Assembly (NCBI RefSeq): GCF_020829625.1
Contig: NZ_JAIVFX010000016.1
Location: 62,001-126,000, forward strand
Origin: Nostoc sp. XA010
GTDB lineage: Bacteria > Cyanobacteriota > Cyanobacteriia > Cyanobacteriales > Nostocaceae
Direction: 5' to 3'
DNA: 64,000 nucleotides
Part shown: positions 17,605 to 26,803 of the stretch, piece by piece
Layout: each line of letters begins with the position of its first letter
Position numbering within the stretch: position 1 is the first letter of the stretch
Program-made: the position numbers and the translations under genes
The notes under the pieces: model-generated
The model's input: the letters and a program-made list of their open reading frames with translations, nothing else
Databases searched by the model: none
What the model was told of the DNA's origin: nothing

Positions 17605-18933
17605 ATGAAAAAGCATATTTTTGTAGTGTTCCAAAACTTGGGCACTCTTGTATTACTGGCGATCGCATTTCCTTTAAACTGTATCGTCGTCTTAACATCG
17701 CTACTGTGGAGCTTTATTAAGCAACCATTCAGTAAGTCAATTGTTGTCAACCCCAATTCCAAAAATATCTTGATTGCTGGCGCTAGAATGACTAAAACTC
17801 TTCAGCTAGCGCGTTCATTTCATGCTGCTGGACATCGGGTTATTATAATTGACATTGAGAAATTCTGGTCAAGTGGTAATAAATATTCCAACTCTGTTGC
17901 AGGCTTTTATACTGTTCCCGATCCCAGCAAAGATTTAGAAGGCTACATTGAAACCCTACACGCGATCGCTAAAACAGAAAAGATCGACTTTTTTATCCCA
18001 GTAGCGATTTTTTCCGTCATCCACTACGATCAAGGCAAGCCACCATTACCAGACTGTGTAGAGTTTTTCCACTTCGATGGTGATGTCACGAAGATCCTAG
18101 ATGATAAGTTTGCCTTTTCCGAAACAGCGCGATCGTTCGGTTTATCTGTCCCCAAATCCTTCAAAATTACCGATCCCGAACAAGTCCTCAACTTTGACTT
18201 TTCTCAGGAGAAGCGCAAATACATTCTTAAAAGCATCCCCTATGATCAAGTGCGTCGCTTGAATCTCACCAAGCTACCTTGCGATACACCATCACAAACA
18301 GCAGCATTTGTCAATAGTCTGCCCATCAGTGAGGATAACCCCTGGATTATGCAGGAATTCATCCCTGGAAAGGAATACTGCACTCACACTACCGCGCGAG
18401 ATGGAGAGTCAAGAATGTACTGCTGCTGTGAGTCATCCGCCTTTCAAGTCAACTACGAAAACGTTGATCAGCGAGAAATTATGCAATGGGCGAGTCATTT
18501 TACCAAAGAACTGGGAAAAACCGGGCAACTTTCCTTTGACTTCATCCAGGCAGAAGACGGAACTGTTTACGCGATTGAGTGTAACCCCCGGACTCACTCC
18601 GCCATTACTATGTTTTACAATCATCCAGGAGTAGCGGATGCCTATCTTGGTAAAGAGCCTCTGGCTGAATCTTTGCAGCCTCTTGGTGATAGTAAGCCAA
18701 CCTATTGGCTGTACCACGAAGTTTGGCGGCTGAATGAGATTAGATCGTTTAAGCAACTGCAAACCTGGGTAAGAAACATCAGGCGGGGGAAAGAAGCAAT
18801 TTTTGAGGTGAGTGATCCCTTACCGTTCTTGATGGTACATCACTGGCAGATTCCCTTACTCATTCTCGACAATTTACGAAGACTCAAAGGTTGGATAAGA
18901 ATAGATTTTAATATGGGCGAGCTTATAGAATGA
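17605..18933 (+). CDS. mysC: ATP-grasp mycosporine synthase, second copy
   Basis: 442 residues, closely similar to the first copy along its whole length: same N-terminal hydrophobic segment (LGTLVLLAIAFPLNCIVVL), same NILIAGARMTKTLQLARSF, KYILKSIPYD, and LSFDFIQAEDGTVYAIECNPRTH. Differences cluster in the middle (about residues 130-200) and around the C-terminus, which here ends naturally as RIDFNMGELIE. The ATG at 17605 aligns with that of the first copy. Two diverged ligases in one operon suggest that the cluster can load different amino acids. From memory, an A-B-D plus two ATP-grasp layout has been described in a Cylindrospermum cluster making mycosporine-lysine and -ornithine; that is a lead and not proof. 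Confidence 0.9.
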   Translation: MKKHIFVVFQNLGTLVLLAIAFPLNCIVVLTSLLWSFIKQPFSKSIVVNPNSKNILIAGARMTKTLQLARSFHAAGHRVIIIDIEKFWSSGNKYSNSVAGFYTVPDPSKDLEGYIETLHAIAKTEKIDFFIPVAIFSVIHYDQGKPPLPDCVEFFHFDGDVTKILDDKFAFSETARSFGLSVPKSFKITDPEQVLNFDFSQEKRKYILKSIPYDQVRRLNLTKLPCDTPSQTAAFVNSLPISEDNPWIMQEFIPGKEYCTHTTARDGESRMYCCCESSAFQVNYENVDQREIMQWASHFTKELGKTGQLSFDFIQAEDGTVYAIECNPRTHSAITMFYNHPGVADAYLGKEPLAESLQPLGDSKPTYWLYHEVWRLNEIRSFKQLQTWVRNIRRGKEAIFEVSDPLPFLMVHHWQIPLLILDNLRRLKGWIRIDFNMGELIE

Positions 18934-18958
18934 TACCAATCCGCATTCAAAGCGTAAT

Positions 18959-19080
18959 CTAGTACAGCACGGCGTAAATAAACCACCCATTCCAAATCAA
19001 TGAAACGCTTAGGCTGTATTCATTTTGACTTTTGACTTTTGACTTTTGACTTTTGACTTTTGACTTTTGACTTCCGCCTT
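18959..19080. repeat. Dispersed repeat carrying a (GACTTTT)n heptamer array
   Basis: Starts CTAGTACAGC, continues AAATAAAC and CCATTCCAAAT, and ends in nearly seven tandem GACTTTT units (19027-19073) followed by CTTCCGCC. A second copy at 24078-24165 has the same start and end but only about one and a half heptamers. This is a typical cyanobacterial short tandemly repeated repetitive (STRR) sequence inside a larger element. Confidence 0.75.
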
Positions 19081-19153
19081 GCGGTACTAGTATGCTCCAC
19101 ATTACCTTCTGGTTTACAAGCCCCAACCGAAAAGTCGTGGGGGAGTTAGCCAG

Positions 19154-21739
19154 TTATTTTTCCTGAAATGTCCAGACTCCTTCATCCCAATCTGATTCTG
19201 TTGGGGGTGATTGTAACCAATGCTGACAACGCAACAGATGCAACATAGCAGCTTTGTCATGCTTATCTGCTGCTAAAACTTTGGCAAACTCGGCTCTAGC
19301 AAAGGAAAACTGGCGCTTGAGGTAATACTCGCGCCCTTTGTGATAATGCTCAATCACTTGCAATTTTTCGCTTTCAATAGGATTGGAACGCAAACCCAGT
19401 AATTCATATATGGCTACTGGCCCATTTCTACCCTTGACACGAATGTAATCTAGTTCCCTAGCCCAAATCTGATCTTGGCATGGCTTAAAAGTGTTATGGC
19501 TAATAATAATATCGCAACCATACTGTTTACTGACACTTTCTAATCGAGAGCCAAGATTAACGCCATCGCCAATGGCGGTAAATTCCATCCGCTTACTAGA
19601 GCCGATATTCCCACTAATCACGGTATCTGAGTTGATACCAATGCCGATTTTAATTCTAGGCTTATCATCTGTATAGCGACGCTGATTAAATTCGTGCAGA
19701 CGATGGCGCATTTCTAAGGATGTTTGCACTGCCATCCAAGCGTGTTCTTCCAATGGTAGGGGAGAACCAAACACAGCCATGATGGCATCGCCGATATATT
19801 TATCAAGAGTGCCTTTATGTTTAAAGACTGCCTCCACCATTGATTCAAAATATTCATTAAGCATACTCACCACTTCTTCTGCTTCTAAGTTTTCCGTCAA
19901 AGTGGTGTAGCCGCGAATATCGGAAAATAAAATCGAAACTTCTTTGCGATCGCCTCCTAATTTAGCGTCATCTAATTTCAGCAATTCTTCGGCTAATTCC
20001 TGAGTCATGTAACGGTACATCGTACTCTTGAGCCGCTTTTCATCACTGATGTCTTCCATTACTACCAGCGCCCCCCGAACTTGCTCTTGGTCGCTAGCAT
20101 CAGCTATTGTGTTAATCGATAAATTGATACTGTGCTGTTCTGTACCAGTAGTTAAGAGTGTGCGATCGGGGTAATATTGCTGGCGACCTTTTAAGTCGGC
20201 TGCATGTAAAGCATCCTGATACCACTTGCTAAAGTCACCTTCTTTGATGCCGATCGCATCAGTAACTAATTTGCCTTCTAAACGGTCTTCTGGCTCCAAT
20301 CCTAGCAAACGTTTGGCACTTTCATTGGCGGCGATAATTAACCCCGTTTTATCAGTGGAAACTACTCCATTGGAAAGACTACGCAAAATGTCCCGTTGCA
20401 TTTGTTCTTGTTGCTTAACTGTGGCAAACAACTGAGCATTTTGCAGCGCAACTCCCGCTTGAATATTAAAAGCTTCCATAAATTCTTCATCGTTGCGGTC
20501 AAAACTAGCTTGGAAGCAGTCGGGAGCTTTGGGCCAATCTGCTGGATTATAAGGTGGAAGATCCCCACTTTTCTTTTTATTTACGAGTTGGGTAACGCCA
20601 ATCAGTTGTTGATCGGCGTTAAATACTGGCATACAAAGCAAGCTACAGGTGCGATAGCCATTTTGCTGATCGAGTTGTTTGGCAGTATCAGAGTCAGGAT
20701 GGTAGTACAAATCAAAGGCAATATTCAATTTCTTGCCAGAAGCCGCTACTATACCAGCAAAGCCTTTACCTACGGGGACTCGTAACTCCTTAATTGAACC
20801 ATCATCTTGGGTGATTTTCGTCCATAATTCATGGCGATCGCGGTCTATTAACCATAGTGTACTGCGATCGGCATTCATCAGTTCTTTGGCTTCATCCATT
20901 ACCCGCTTCAGGGTGTCTTCTAAGTCGAGACTGCTTTGAGATAAAGACTTGATCGCCTTCATCAGCGCCGCCACTGCTCTTTGTTTTTGAGTGGCTACAT
21001 AAAAAGAGCGCGAGGATTCTAAAATTAGGCGAATCGAAGGGGCAAATTCTTGAAATAATTGTTCGTCACCACAGATAAAACCTTTGGTATCAATCCGCTC
21101 TGCAAGTGGAAAATCGGGATTATTCGCACATTTTAATTTATTCAGTAATTGCACTACCGCAACTAACTGTCCATGTTCATTCAATAATGGCAAAGCCAGC
21201 ATGGTGTAAGTGCGGTAGCCAGTTCTTTTTTCTTGTTCTTGGGCAAAATGCGATCGCGGATCGTTATAAAAATCAAAGGGAATATTAATAACTCGCTTAA
21301 AGGTGGCGACTTCCCCAGCAATGCCTTTATCGGCGGGGATGCGAATTTCTAAAGAGCGATCGCCCTCACCCTCAGCTAGAATCGACCAGAGTTCTTGTTT
21401 TTCTTCATCCAATAAAAATATCGTCGTCCGGTCTGCCCCCAGTAATTCCCCGGTTTTCAAGGTAATCGAATGCAACATTTCTTGCAGAAGAGTTTCAAAT
21501 CCCTGAGAATCCAGCATTGACAGGGTTTGATGGACAATCTGTAATTTTTGCTCGACATCCTGAACGACCTGTTTAAAAGTATCTTGAGTCAGAGGAGCAA
21601 GAAACGTAGAAAAAGTTCCTTGTCTTGTGGCAAGAGCACCCACAGGAGCAGAATTTGCTTGTAATTCGAGGTTTTCTTGGTTGTGAACACCAATCATCAA
21701 ATCGGTGGTCTCCCCACAACTTCCTTGATACACTGACAT
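19154..21739 (-). CDS. cyaB: Adenylate cyclase, GAF-GAF-PAS-cyclase (CyaB type)
   Basis: 861 residues with two GAF domains (about 75-235 and 260-435), a PAS domain (about 446-570) and a class III nucleotide cyclase domain (about 600-790). The cyclase has both metal-binding Asp residues (ILFSDIRGYT and IGDAIMAVFG), the ATP-selecting Lys (LDKYIGD) and Thr (FTAIGDGVN), so it should make cAMP. Order and length match Anabaena CyaB1/CyaB2, whose GAF domains bind cAMP and set up positive feedback; which of the two this is cannot be decided here. The second GAF keeps the NKF/DE-type motif (LVNKKKSGD, then DRNDEEF). Monocistronic. Confidence 0.93.
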   Translation of the reverse strand: MSVYQGSCGETTDLMIGVHNQENLELQANSAPVGALATRQGTFSTFLAPLTQDTFKQVVQDVEQKLQIVHQTLSMLDSQGFETLLQEMLHSITLKTGELLGADRTTIFLLDEEKQELWSILAEGEGDRSLEIRIPADKGIAGEVATFKRVINIPFDFYNDPRSHFAQEQEKRTGYRTYTMLALPLLNEHGQLVAVVQLLNKLKCANNPDFPLAERIDTKGFICGDEQLFQEFAPSIRLILESSRSFYVATQKQRAVAALMKAIKSLSQSSLDLEDTLKRVMDEAKELMNADRSTLWLIDRDRHELWTKITQDDGSIKELRVPVGKGFAGIVAASGKKLNIAFDLYYHPDSDTAKQLDQQNGYRTCSLLCMPVFNADQQLIGVTQLVNKKKSGDLPPYNPADWPKAPDCFQASFDRNDEEFMEAFNIQAGVALQNAQLFATVKQQEQMQRDILRSLSNGVVSTDKTGLIIAANESAKRLLGLEPEDRLEGKLVTDAIGIKEGDFSKWYQDALHAADLKGRQQYYPDRTLLTTGTEQHSINLSINTIADASDQEQVRGALVVMEDISDEKRLKSTMYRYMTQELAEELLKLDDAKLGGDRKEVSILFSDIRGYTTLTENLEAEEVVSMLNEYFESMVEAVFKHKGTLDKYIGDAIMAVFGSPLPLEEHAWMAVQTSLEMRHRLHEFNQRRYTDDKPRIKIGIGINSDTVISGNIGSSKRMEFTAIGDGVNLGSRLESVSKQYGCDIIISHNTFKPCQDQIWARELDYIRVKGRNGPVAIYELLGLRSNPIESEKLQVIEHYHKGREYYLKRQFSFARAEFAKVLAADKHDKAAMLHLLRCQHWLQSPPTESDWDEGVWTFQEK

Positions 21740-22616
21740 AATAGGTTTTTTATATAGCAGGATGAGATTTTAGATGTAACAATGCAACTAAATTTATGTA
21801 AGTGGTGCTAAAAGGAACAATTCCTTGATGTTATCCATAGTTTAATCGCTTGTTTAGCTAGCGTCATCCTGAGAAGCAAGGTGGAAGCCAATTACTTATG
21901 ACTACAGTACAGATGTAGTAATACTCAGAACCCTTGCTACCATTTACACATAAGTCTTGTGAGAATCGTCAACAGGGCTATTTCATTCTCATCACACCCT
22001 GAAAAGGCTTTTTCCGCACTCCCCACTCCCTGTATACGCAAATAATTCTAAAAATCAAAGCGGACTGTTATATAAAATTTATGTAAAGCTTAAGTGTTAT
22101 TAAGCTCGAAAACGTTCTTGATAATATATAAATTTAACTTATGTATTTTTAAATGGATTTCTTTAATAGAAAAATATTGATTTTACAAAATAACAAACAT
22201 ATTGAAACCTAACTTAACGAGAATATTGCATTTATCTGAAAAATCTTGCAACTTTTTCTAAAAAAACAGTAAGTTTCAAAAAAGACTTAATTAAAATTTA
22301 TAACTATTTTTAACAGTATTAGAAATCCAAAAGATTAAATATTTAAGATTTGGTAAAGAAGTTGACGTAATTTTTAGTTCATGATAATTAAGTAATTACA
22401 GGTAAGTTAAAGATGGGAAAATAATCAAAGCAATTACTTACCATTTGCATAATCAATAATTAACCAAATCAATAATTAATCTTTTCTAAGTAATATTTGT
22501 ATTAATTAGGTTAACAAAGACATCTGTATTTAAACCTACAGTTTTAAGTAATCTACATTGAACTTATAAAAAGTTCTGTGACTGAGGCCGAAGTTAGGCA
22601 TTTTAGGAATAATAAT
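21740..22616. other. Gene-free AT-rich interval
   Basis: About 880 very AT-rich bases lie between the divergent adenylate cyclase and RTX genes. I see no coding frame, RNA or clear inverted repeat; it should contain both promoters. Confidence 0.5.
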
Positions 22617-23960
22617 ATGGCAGTTATTTTCGGCACTACAAATCCTGACACCAGAAATGGGACATCGGGAGATGATACTATATATGGTTGGGCTAATGGT
22701 GGTAATGCCAATGGTTTGTCTGGTAACGATACCCTAAATGGTGCAGATGGTAACGATAATCTATTTGGCGGGACGGGAAACGACAGTTTAATCGGTGGAA
22801 TTGGCAATGACACCCTTGATGGTGGCTTGGGTAGTGACAGCTTGAATGGGGGAGTAGGCGACGATACTTACGTCATTGATAGTGCTAGCGACACCATTAC
22901 CGAGGCTAATAATTCAGGTATAGATACCGTCCGATCTTCTGTCCCCTACACATTGAGTGCCAATTTGGAGAACCTGAGACTGAGGGAAGGTAGCGCCATC
23001 AACGGGACAGGTAACAGTCTTAATAACATAGTGTTTGGTAATACTGCTAACAACATTTTGAATGGGAGAGCAGGCGATGACACGCTAGATGGTAGTAATG
23101 GCAATGATACCCTCAATGGTGATAACGGCAATGATAGTCTACAAGGCGGGCCCGGCAATGACAGACTCAATGGGGGGTCTGGAAACGACATTCTCATCGG
23201 TGTTTTCCCTGGCAGTCCCCTTTCACCTGGATTAGGGGAGACTGATACTTTAAGTGGCGGCGTTGGGCTAGATACATTTGTCCTTGGGGACGCAGCAAAT
23301 GTTTTCTACGACGATAAAAACACTACGAATGCTGGTTTTGGGGACTTGGCTACTATTACTGACTTCAACACTAGTGAAGATAGAATAGAACTAAAAGGCT
23401 TGCCAAAAAACTACCGGTTGCAATCTGTTGGAGCCAATACACAAATATTTTTAGACAAACCTGGAGCAGAGCCAGATGAGATCATAGGTATTGTGCAAGG
23501 AGCAGTAAACCTTAGACTTGAGAGTGACAATTTCCTTTTCTATGAGCCGGAAAATCCTGGACAAGCTACAAACAATACACTAGCCAGTGCTGAAAAATTA
23601 GGTTCTCTATCATCAGGCTTAGACGTTAATCTCTCAGGTGAGTTAGTAACAGTTCAACCGGGAGACAATCCCGATTTCGACTTTTTTACATTTTCTTTAG
23701 CAAATCCAGGAACTGTCACCATCGCTGCGGCGACAACCGATGATACAGTGATCGGACTGTTTAATAATGCTGGAATTTTACTGCAAAGTGACGATGATAG
23801 TGGTCCTGACTTTGGGTCATTAATCACCGCTTCATTGGGTACTGGAACCTACTCAATTTCAATGAGTAAATATGCTTTCTTTCCTCAAAATGGCGGAACT
23901 TTCTCTGGCTCTAGTGATAGCAACCCTGCTCCTTATACGCTAGAAGTCAGTTTGGCATAA
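22617..23960 (+). CDS. RTX-type calcium-binding secreted protein with C-terminal PPC-like domain
   Basis: 447 residues. The N-terminal half has two blocks of nonapeptide calcium-binding repeats of the G-G-x-G-N-D-x-L-x type (GGTGNDSLIGGIGNDTLDGG and a later GGPGNDRLNGGSGNDILIG), separated by a YVIDSASDTITEA segment. The C-terminal part (about 325-445) resembles a bacterial pre-peptidase C-terminal (PPC) beta-sandwich, with FDFFTFSLANPGTVTIAA and DDSGPDF. No Sec signal is present, consistent with type I secretion. The ATG at 22617 has AGGA eight bases upstream; the earlier GTG does not. No ABC transporter gene is nearby. Confidence 0.85.
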   Translation: MAVIFGTTNPDTRNGTSGDDTIYGWANGGNANGLSGNDTLNGADGNDNLFGGTGNDSLIGGIGNDTLDGGLGSDSLNGGVGDDTYVIDSASDTITEANNSGIDTVRSSVPYTLSANLENLRLREGSAINGTGNSLNNIVFGNTANNILNGRAGDDTLDGSNGNDTLNGDNGNDSLQGGPGNDRLNGGSGNDILIGVFPGSPLSPGLGETDTLSGGVGLDTFVLGDAANVFYDDKNTTNAGFGDLATITDFNTSEDRIELKGLPKNYRLQSVGANTQIFLDKPGAEPDEIIGIVQGAVNLRLESDNFLFYEPENPGQATNNTLASAEKLGSLSSGLDVNLSGELVTVQPGDNPDFDFFTFSLANPGTVTIAAATTDDTVIGLFNNAGILLQSDDDSGPDFGSLITASLGTGTYSISMSKYAFFPQNGGTFSGSSDSNPAPYTLEVSLA

Positions 23961-24077
23961 GAACGTTGTCGACTCAAGGAAGTACTGCATAATAAGGCTA
24001 ATTGAGGGATAGTTTTATTGCTAGTTAGAGAGACACAACGATGTCTCAGCGTTCTTGAATAAAAGACTATTTATAAG

Positions 24078-24165
24078 CTAGTACAGCATGGCAGAAATAA
24101 ACATACCATTTCAAATGGCGCAAGAAGCTCGGAATACATTATGCGTGACTTTTGACTTACGCCAT
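24078..24165. repeat. Second copy of the CTAGTACAGC dispersed repeat
   Basis: Matches the copy at 18959-19080 at its start (CTAGTACAGCA, AAATAAAC, CCATT-CAAAT) and end (GACTTTTGACTT-CGCC), but the heptamer array is contracted. Confidence 0.65.
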
Positions 24166-24237
24166 ATTTCAACCCAGAATCTCTAAAATTGTTTCCTTTC
24201 TCAAAAATATTTAGCAACAAAATCATCTGACTCTTTT

Positions 24238-25695
24238 ATGAACGCAATAATGAATAGCATTAACTCATCCAACCAAAAGCAACGCAGATTTATCGGTAGC
24301 TTCGCTCTCAAAACCTACTTTTTTGCTGCTAAAACGCTGTTATTTACAATAGTTCTATTAAATTATGGCGCTACTGAAGTAAATGCTGCACCTAAAGCCT
24401 TGCGCCCTGATATTCAGATTCGCAATATTACGAATACCATATCGGTTTCTGCTTCTGTTCGGATTGTAAAAGATCCACGAAACAACACCCTTTATTACCT
24501 CAAACAAAATGGTGATATTTATCAAGTCAATTTAGGCTTGTCTAATAGTAGACTTGTGTACGACTCTAGTAATCATAATCTAGGTGAGACTCAAGGTATG
24601 GCCATTGGCCCGAACGGCACAATTTATTTGGTTGGCAATGCAGACCTTGTGAATAACCAAACTAAAGGAATTATTGTTAAAGGTGAAATTAAGTCGGGTA
24701 CAGAACAGCGCGTCTGGTCTGTCTTAGCTAAGAGTGCAGGCTATCCTAAAAGCAGAACAGCCTATGACCATCGCTTCAACGGCGTGGTTGTTAGCCCGGA
24801 TGGTAACTTTATCTATGTGAATAGCGGTTCTCGTACTGATCACGGTGAGGTTCAGTCTGTTAATGGGCTATATCCTAATACTCGTGAAGTAGGATTAACT
24901 GCCTGTATACTCCGTCTTCCTACTACTGGCAAAAATATTTTTCTTGCAAACAATCGAGCAACTTTAAAGGCAGGTGGCTATATTTTTGCAGAAGGAACAC
25001 GTAATACTTTCGATATGGCCTTTGCGCCCAATGGGGATTTATTTGGTACAGAAAATGGCCCCGATCGCGACATGTCAGAAGAATTAAATTGGCTCCGTCC
25101 AGGTGGTAATTATGGCTTTCCCTGGCGGATTGGCGGGACAGACAACCCACAACAATTTCCCAATTATGATCCTGCCAAAGACCTTTTGTTAAGCCCAAAA
25201 TTTAATGCCGTCCAAAGGGGCTACTTTCGTAACGATCCAACCTTTCCTGCTCGGCCTGTAAACTTAATTGAACCAATTCCTAATTTGGGGCCGGACGCAG
25301 ACAATTACCGTGATCCTGTAGATGGCAAAGTTAAAGACGCCAGTGTTCTTGGGCAACCTTTTAGCAGTTTTACATCACACCGTTCTCCTTTGGGCTTAGT
25401 TTTTGATACACAAGGAGTACTGAGTCCAGAATTCAACAGAGATGGATTCATGCTGAGTTTTACAACAGGCGATCCCACTGGCGAAACACTACCAGGCCCT
25501 TTTAAAGATTCTGGTCAAGACCTACTGCATTTAAACTTAACTAAAGTAGGAAATACCAACTATAAATTTAACGCTACCCGCATTGTTGAAGGTTTTAGTA
25601 ATCCTATTGACGCTGCGATTATCGGCAATAAAATTTATGTTCTGGAATATGGTGGAAATCAAGGAATTTGGGAAATCACTATGCCGACTAGATGA
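24238..25695 (+). CDS. Secreted glucose/sorbosone dehydrogenase-like beta-propeller protein
   Basis: 485 residues with a long N-terminal signal region: basic start, hydrophobic segment around residues 35-45 (TLLFTIVLLNYGA), and a likely cleavage after VNA. The mature part is a beta-propeller of the PQQ-dependent glucose/sorbosone dehydrogenase family: FNGVVVSPDGNFIYVNSG, FAEGTRNTFDMAFAPNGDLF, TENGPDRDMSEELN and GGNYGFPWRIGG are family hallmarks. These enzymes oxidise sugars in the periplasm, but many relatives have no shown activity and cyanobacteria often lack PQQ synthesis, so the reaction is uncertain. Confidence 0.82.
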   Translation: MNAIMNSINSSNQKQRRFIGSFALKTYFFAAKTLLFTIVLLNYGATEVNAAPKALRPDIQIRNITNTISVSASVRIVKDPRNNTLYYLKQNGDIYQVNLGLSNSRLVYDSSNHNLGETQGMAIGPNGTIYLVGNADLVNNQTKGIIVKGEIKSGTEQRVWSVLAKSAGYPKSRTAYDHRFNGVVVSPDGNFIYVNSGSRTDHGEVQSVNGLYPNTREVGLTACILRLPTTGKNIFLANNRATLKAGGYIFAEGTRNTFDMAFAPNGDLFGTENGPDRDMSEELNWLRPGGNYGFPWRIGGTDNPQQFPNYDPAKDLLLSPKFNAVQRGYFRNDPTFPARPVNLIEPIPNLGPDADNYRDPVDGKVKDASVLGQPFSSFTSHRSPLGLVFDTQGVLSPEFNRDGFMLSFTTGDPTGETLPGPFKDSGQDLLHLNLTKVGNTNYKFNATRIVEGFSNPIDAAIIGNKIYVLEYGGNQGIWEITMPTR

Positions 25696-25783
25696 AGCAG
25701 ACTGAGTATTTTTGTTGTCAAACTCTAGGTAACAGTACATCTGGACATTAACAGGATGTTTGAAAAGTCGTAAAGTATACTAG

Positions 25784-25822
25784 AAACCCCCTCTTCCCTA
25801 CAAGGGAATGGGGGCTAGGTTT
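25784..25822. terminator. Hairpin between convergent genes
   Basis: AAACC-CCC-TTCCCT pairs with AGGGAA-GGGG-GGTTT across a three-base loop. It lies between the convergent dehydrogenase and HAD genes and may end both transcripts; the C/G-rich arms also resemble a common Nostoc palindromic repeat. Confidence 0.5.
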
Positions 25823-25863
25823 CTGAGGCTTTGATCTTAATAAAAATACTTTTAAAACATCTT

Positions 25864-26382
25864 CTAAGAGATGATTGCTCCCTGATGTTGTTCAATCCAA
25901 TCTCTTCCCCATTGGAACCGTACCCCAGCACTACGGGCGGCAGCTTCATCTTCGGGGCGATCGCCTACATAGATTGTATTTTCACGAGTATGCTCGTGGC
26001 GAACCATTGCCAGTTGCAACATTCCAGCTTTAGGTTTGCGATAGTGCCCTGACCATTTGGTTTTACTATGGTTATGGACATTGTGGCGAGTGACGCGGAA
26101 ACATTTCTTGCCTTCAAAGTCAGGGCAAAAGTAGATTTCTCTTAATTCTGGAAATAGTTCAAGCGTATACTGCTGTTCGGTGATGCACTGTTGAATAGAC
26201 TTGTGCCCTGCGGCAACACCACCTTGATTTGTAATGCCGACAATAATCCAATTATCTTTGTAAGTGCCAATAGCAACTTCAGCACCCGAAATAATTTTCT
26301 GGTCTTGAGGATGTTGAAAGTATTGCTTGCCGCTAAGTGGTTCTCGAATTGTGCCGTCTAAATCCAGCAATAATAGGCTCAT
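25864..26382 (-). CDS. HAD-superfamily (IIIA) phosphatase
   Basis: 172 residues with all HAD motifs: LLLDLDGTIREP (nucleophile Asp and general acid Asp), VGITNQGG (motif II), HYRKPKAGM (motif III Lys) and YVGDRPEDEAAA (motif IV). The layout, with CPDFEGKKCFRVTRHN in the cap-like insert, resembles the histidinol-phosphatase / heptose-bisphosphate phosphatase / polynucleotide-kinase 3'-phosphatase group. The substrate is not deducible. The ATG at 26382 places the DLDGT motif at the usual distance; a start at 26418 adds 12 residues. It is convergent to the dehydrogenase gene. Confidence 0.85.
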   Translation of the reverse strand: MSLLLLDLDGTIREPLSGKQYFQHPQDQKIISGAEVAIGTYKDNWIIVGITNQGGVAAGHKSIQQCITEQQYTLELFPELREIYFCPDFEGKKCFRVTRHNVHNHSKTKWSGHYRKPKAGMLQLAMVRHEHTRENTIYVGDRPEDEAAARSAGVRFQWGRDWIEQHQGAIIS

Positions 26383-26803
26383 CGTTTCTGTGTAGAACTT
26401 TCCCCTCATATTCGACATCGTAAGCTGGTAATCATTACTTATCCTCTAGCTATCGGAAGGCGCTATTCGAGTGGCTGATCCTCCTCCAGATTGAATTGTA
26501 GATGTGATGGGTTAGTTAGAATACAACAATAATAGAAATAGTGACAGGTTTCCTAAATAGCTGCCCCTTCTACGCAAAGGGAAGCGGTTGTTACATATAC
26601 ACTTAATACGAATCCGTTGCTTTAGATAGAGAGTGAATGAAATAGAAATAGCTACGCTTTAAGTGAAACCTAGTTGAGTGACGATATCCAAGTCATTAGA
26701 CCTCGTGGATAAGTCTTTTTTGTTTCACATTTTGCGATCGCCAAAGGGCTGGACAGGGCCAAAAGAAGTAGATAGCAAAGAAGAACCACTGAGAGCAGCA
26801 TTT
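26383..26803. other. Interval between divergent HAD and reductase genes
   Basis: About 420 bases. The reductase frame stays open leftward to 26678 but that part looks non-coding. No repeat or operator was recognised. Confidence 0.45.

Noticed and set aside
20396..20785. 129-residue plus-strand frame
   Set aside because: It lies wholly inside the adenylate cyclase gene on the other strand, which has clear domains.
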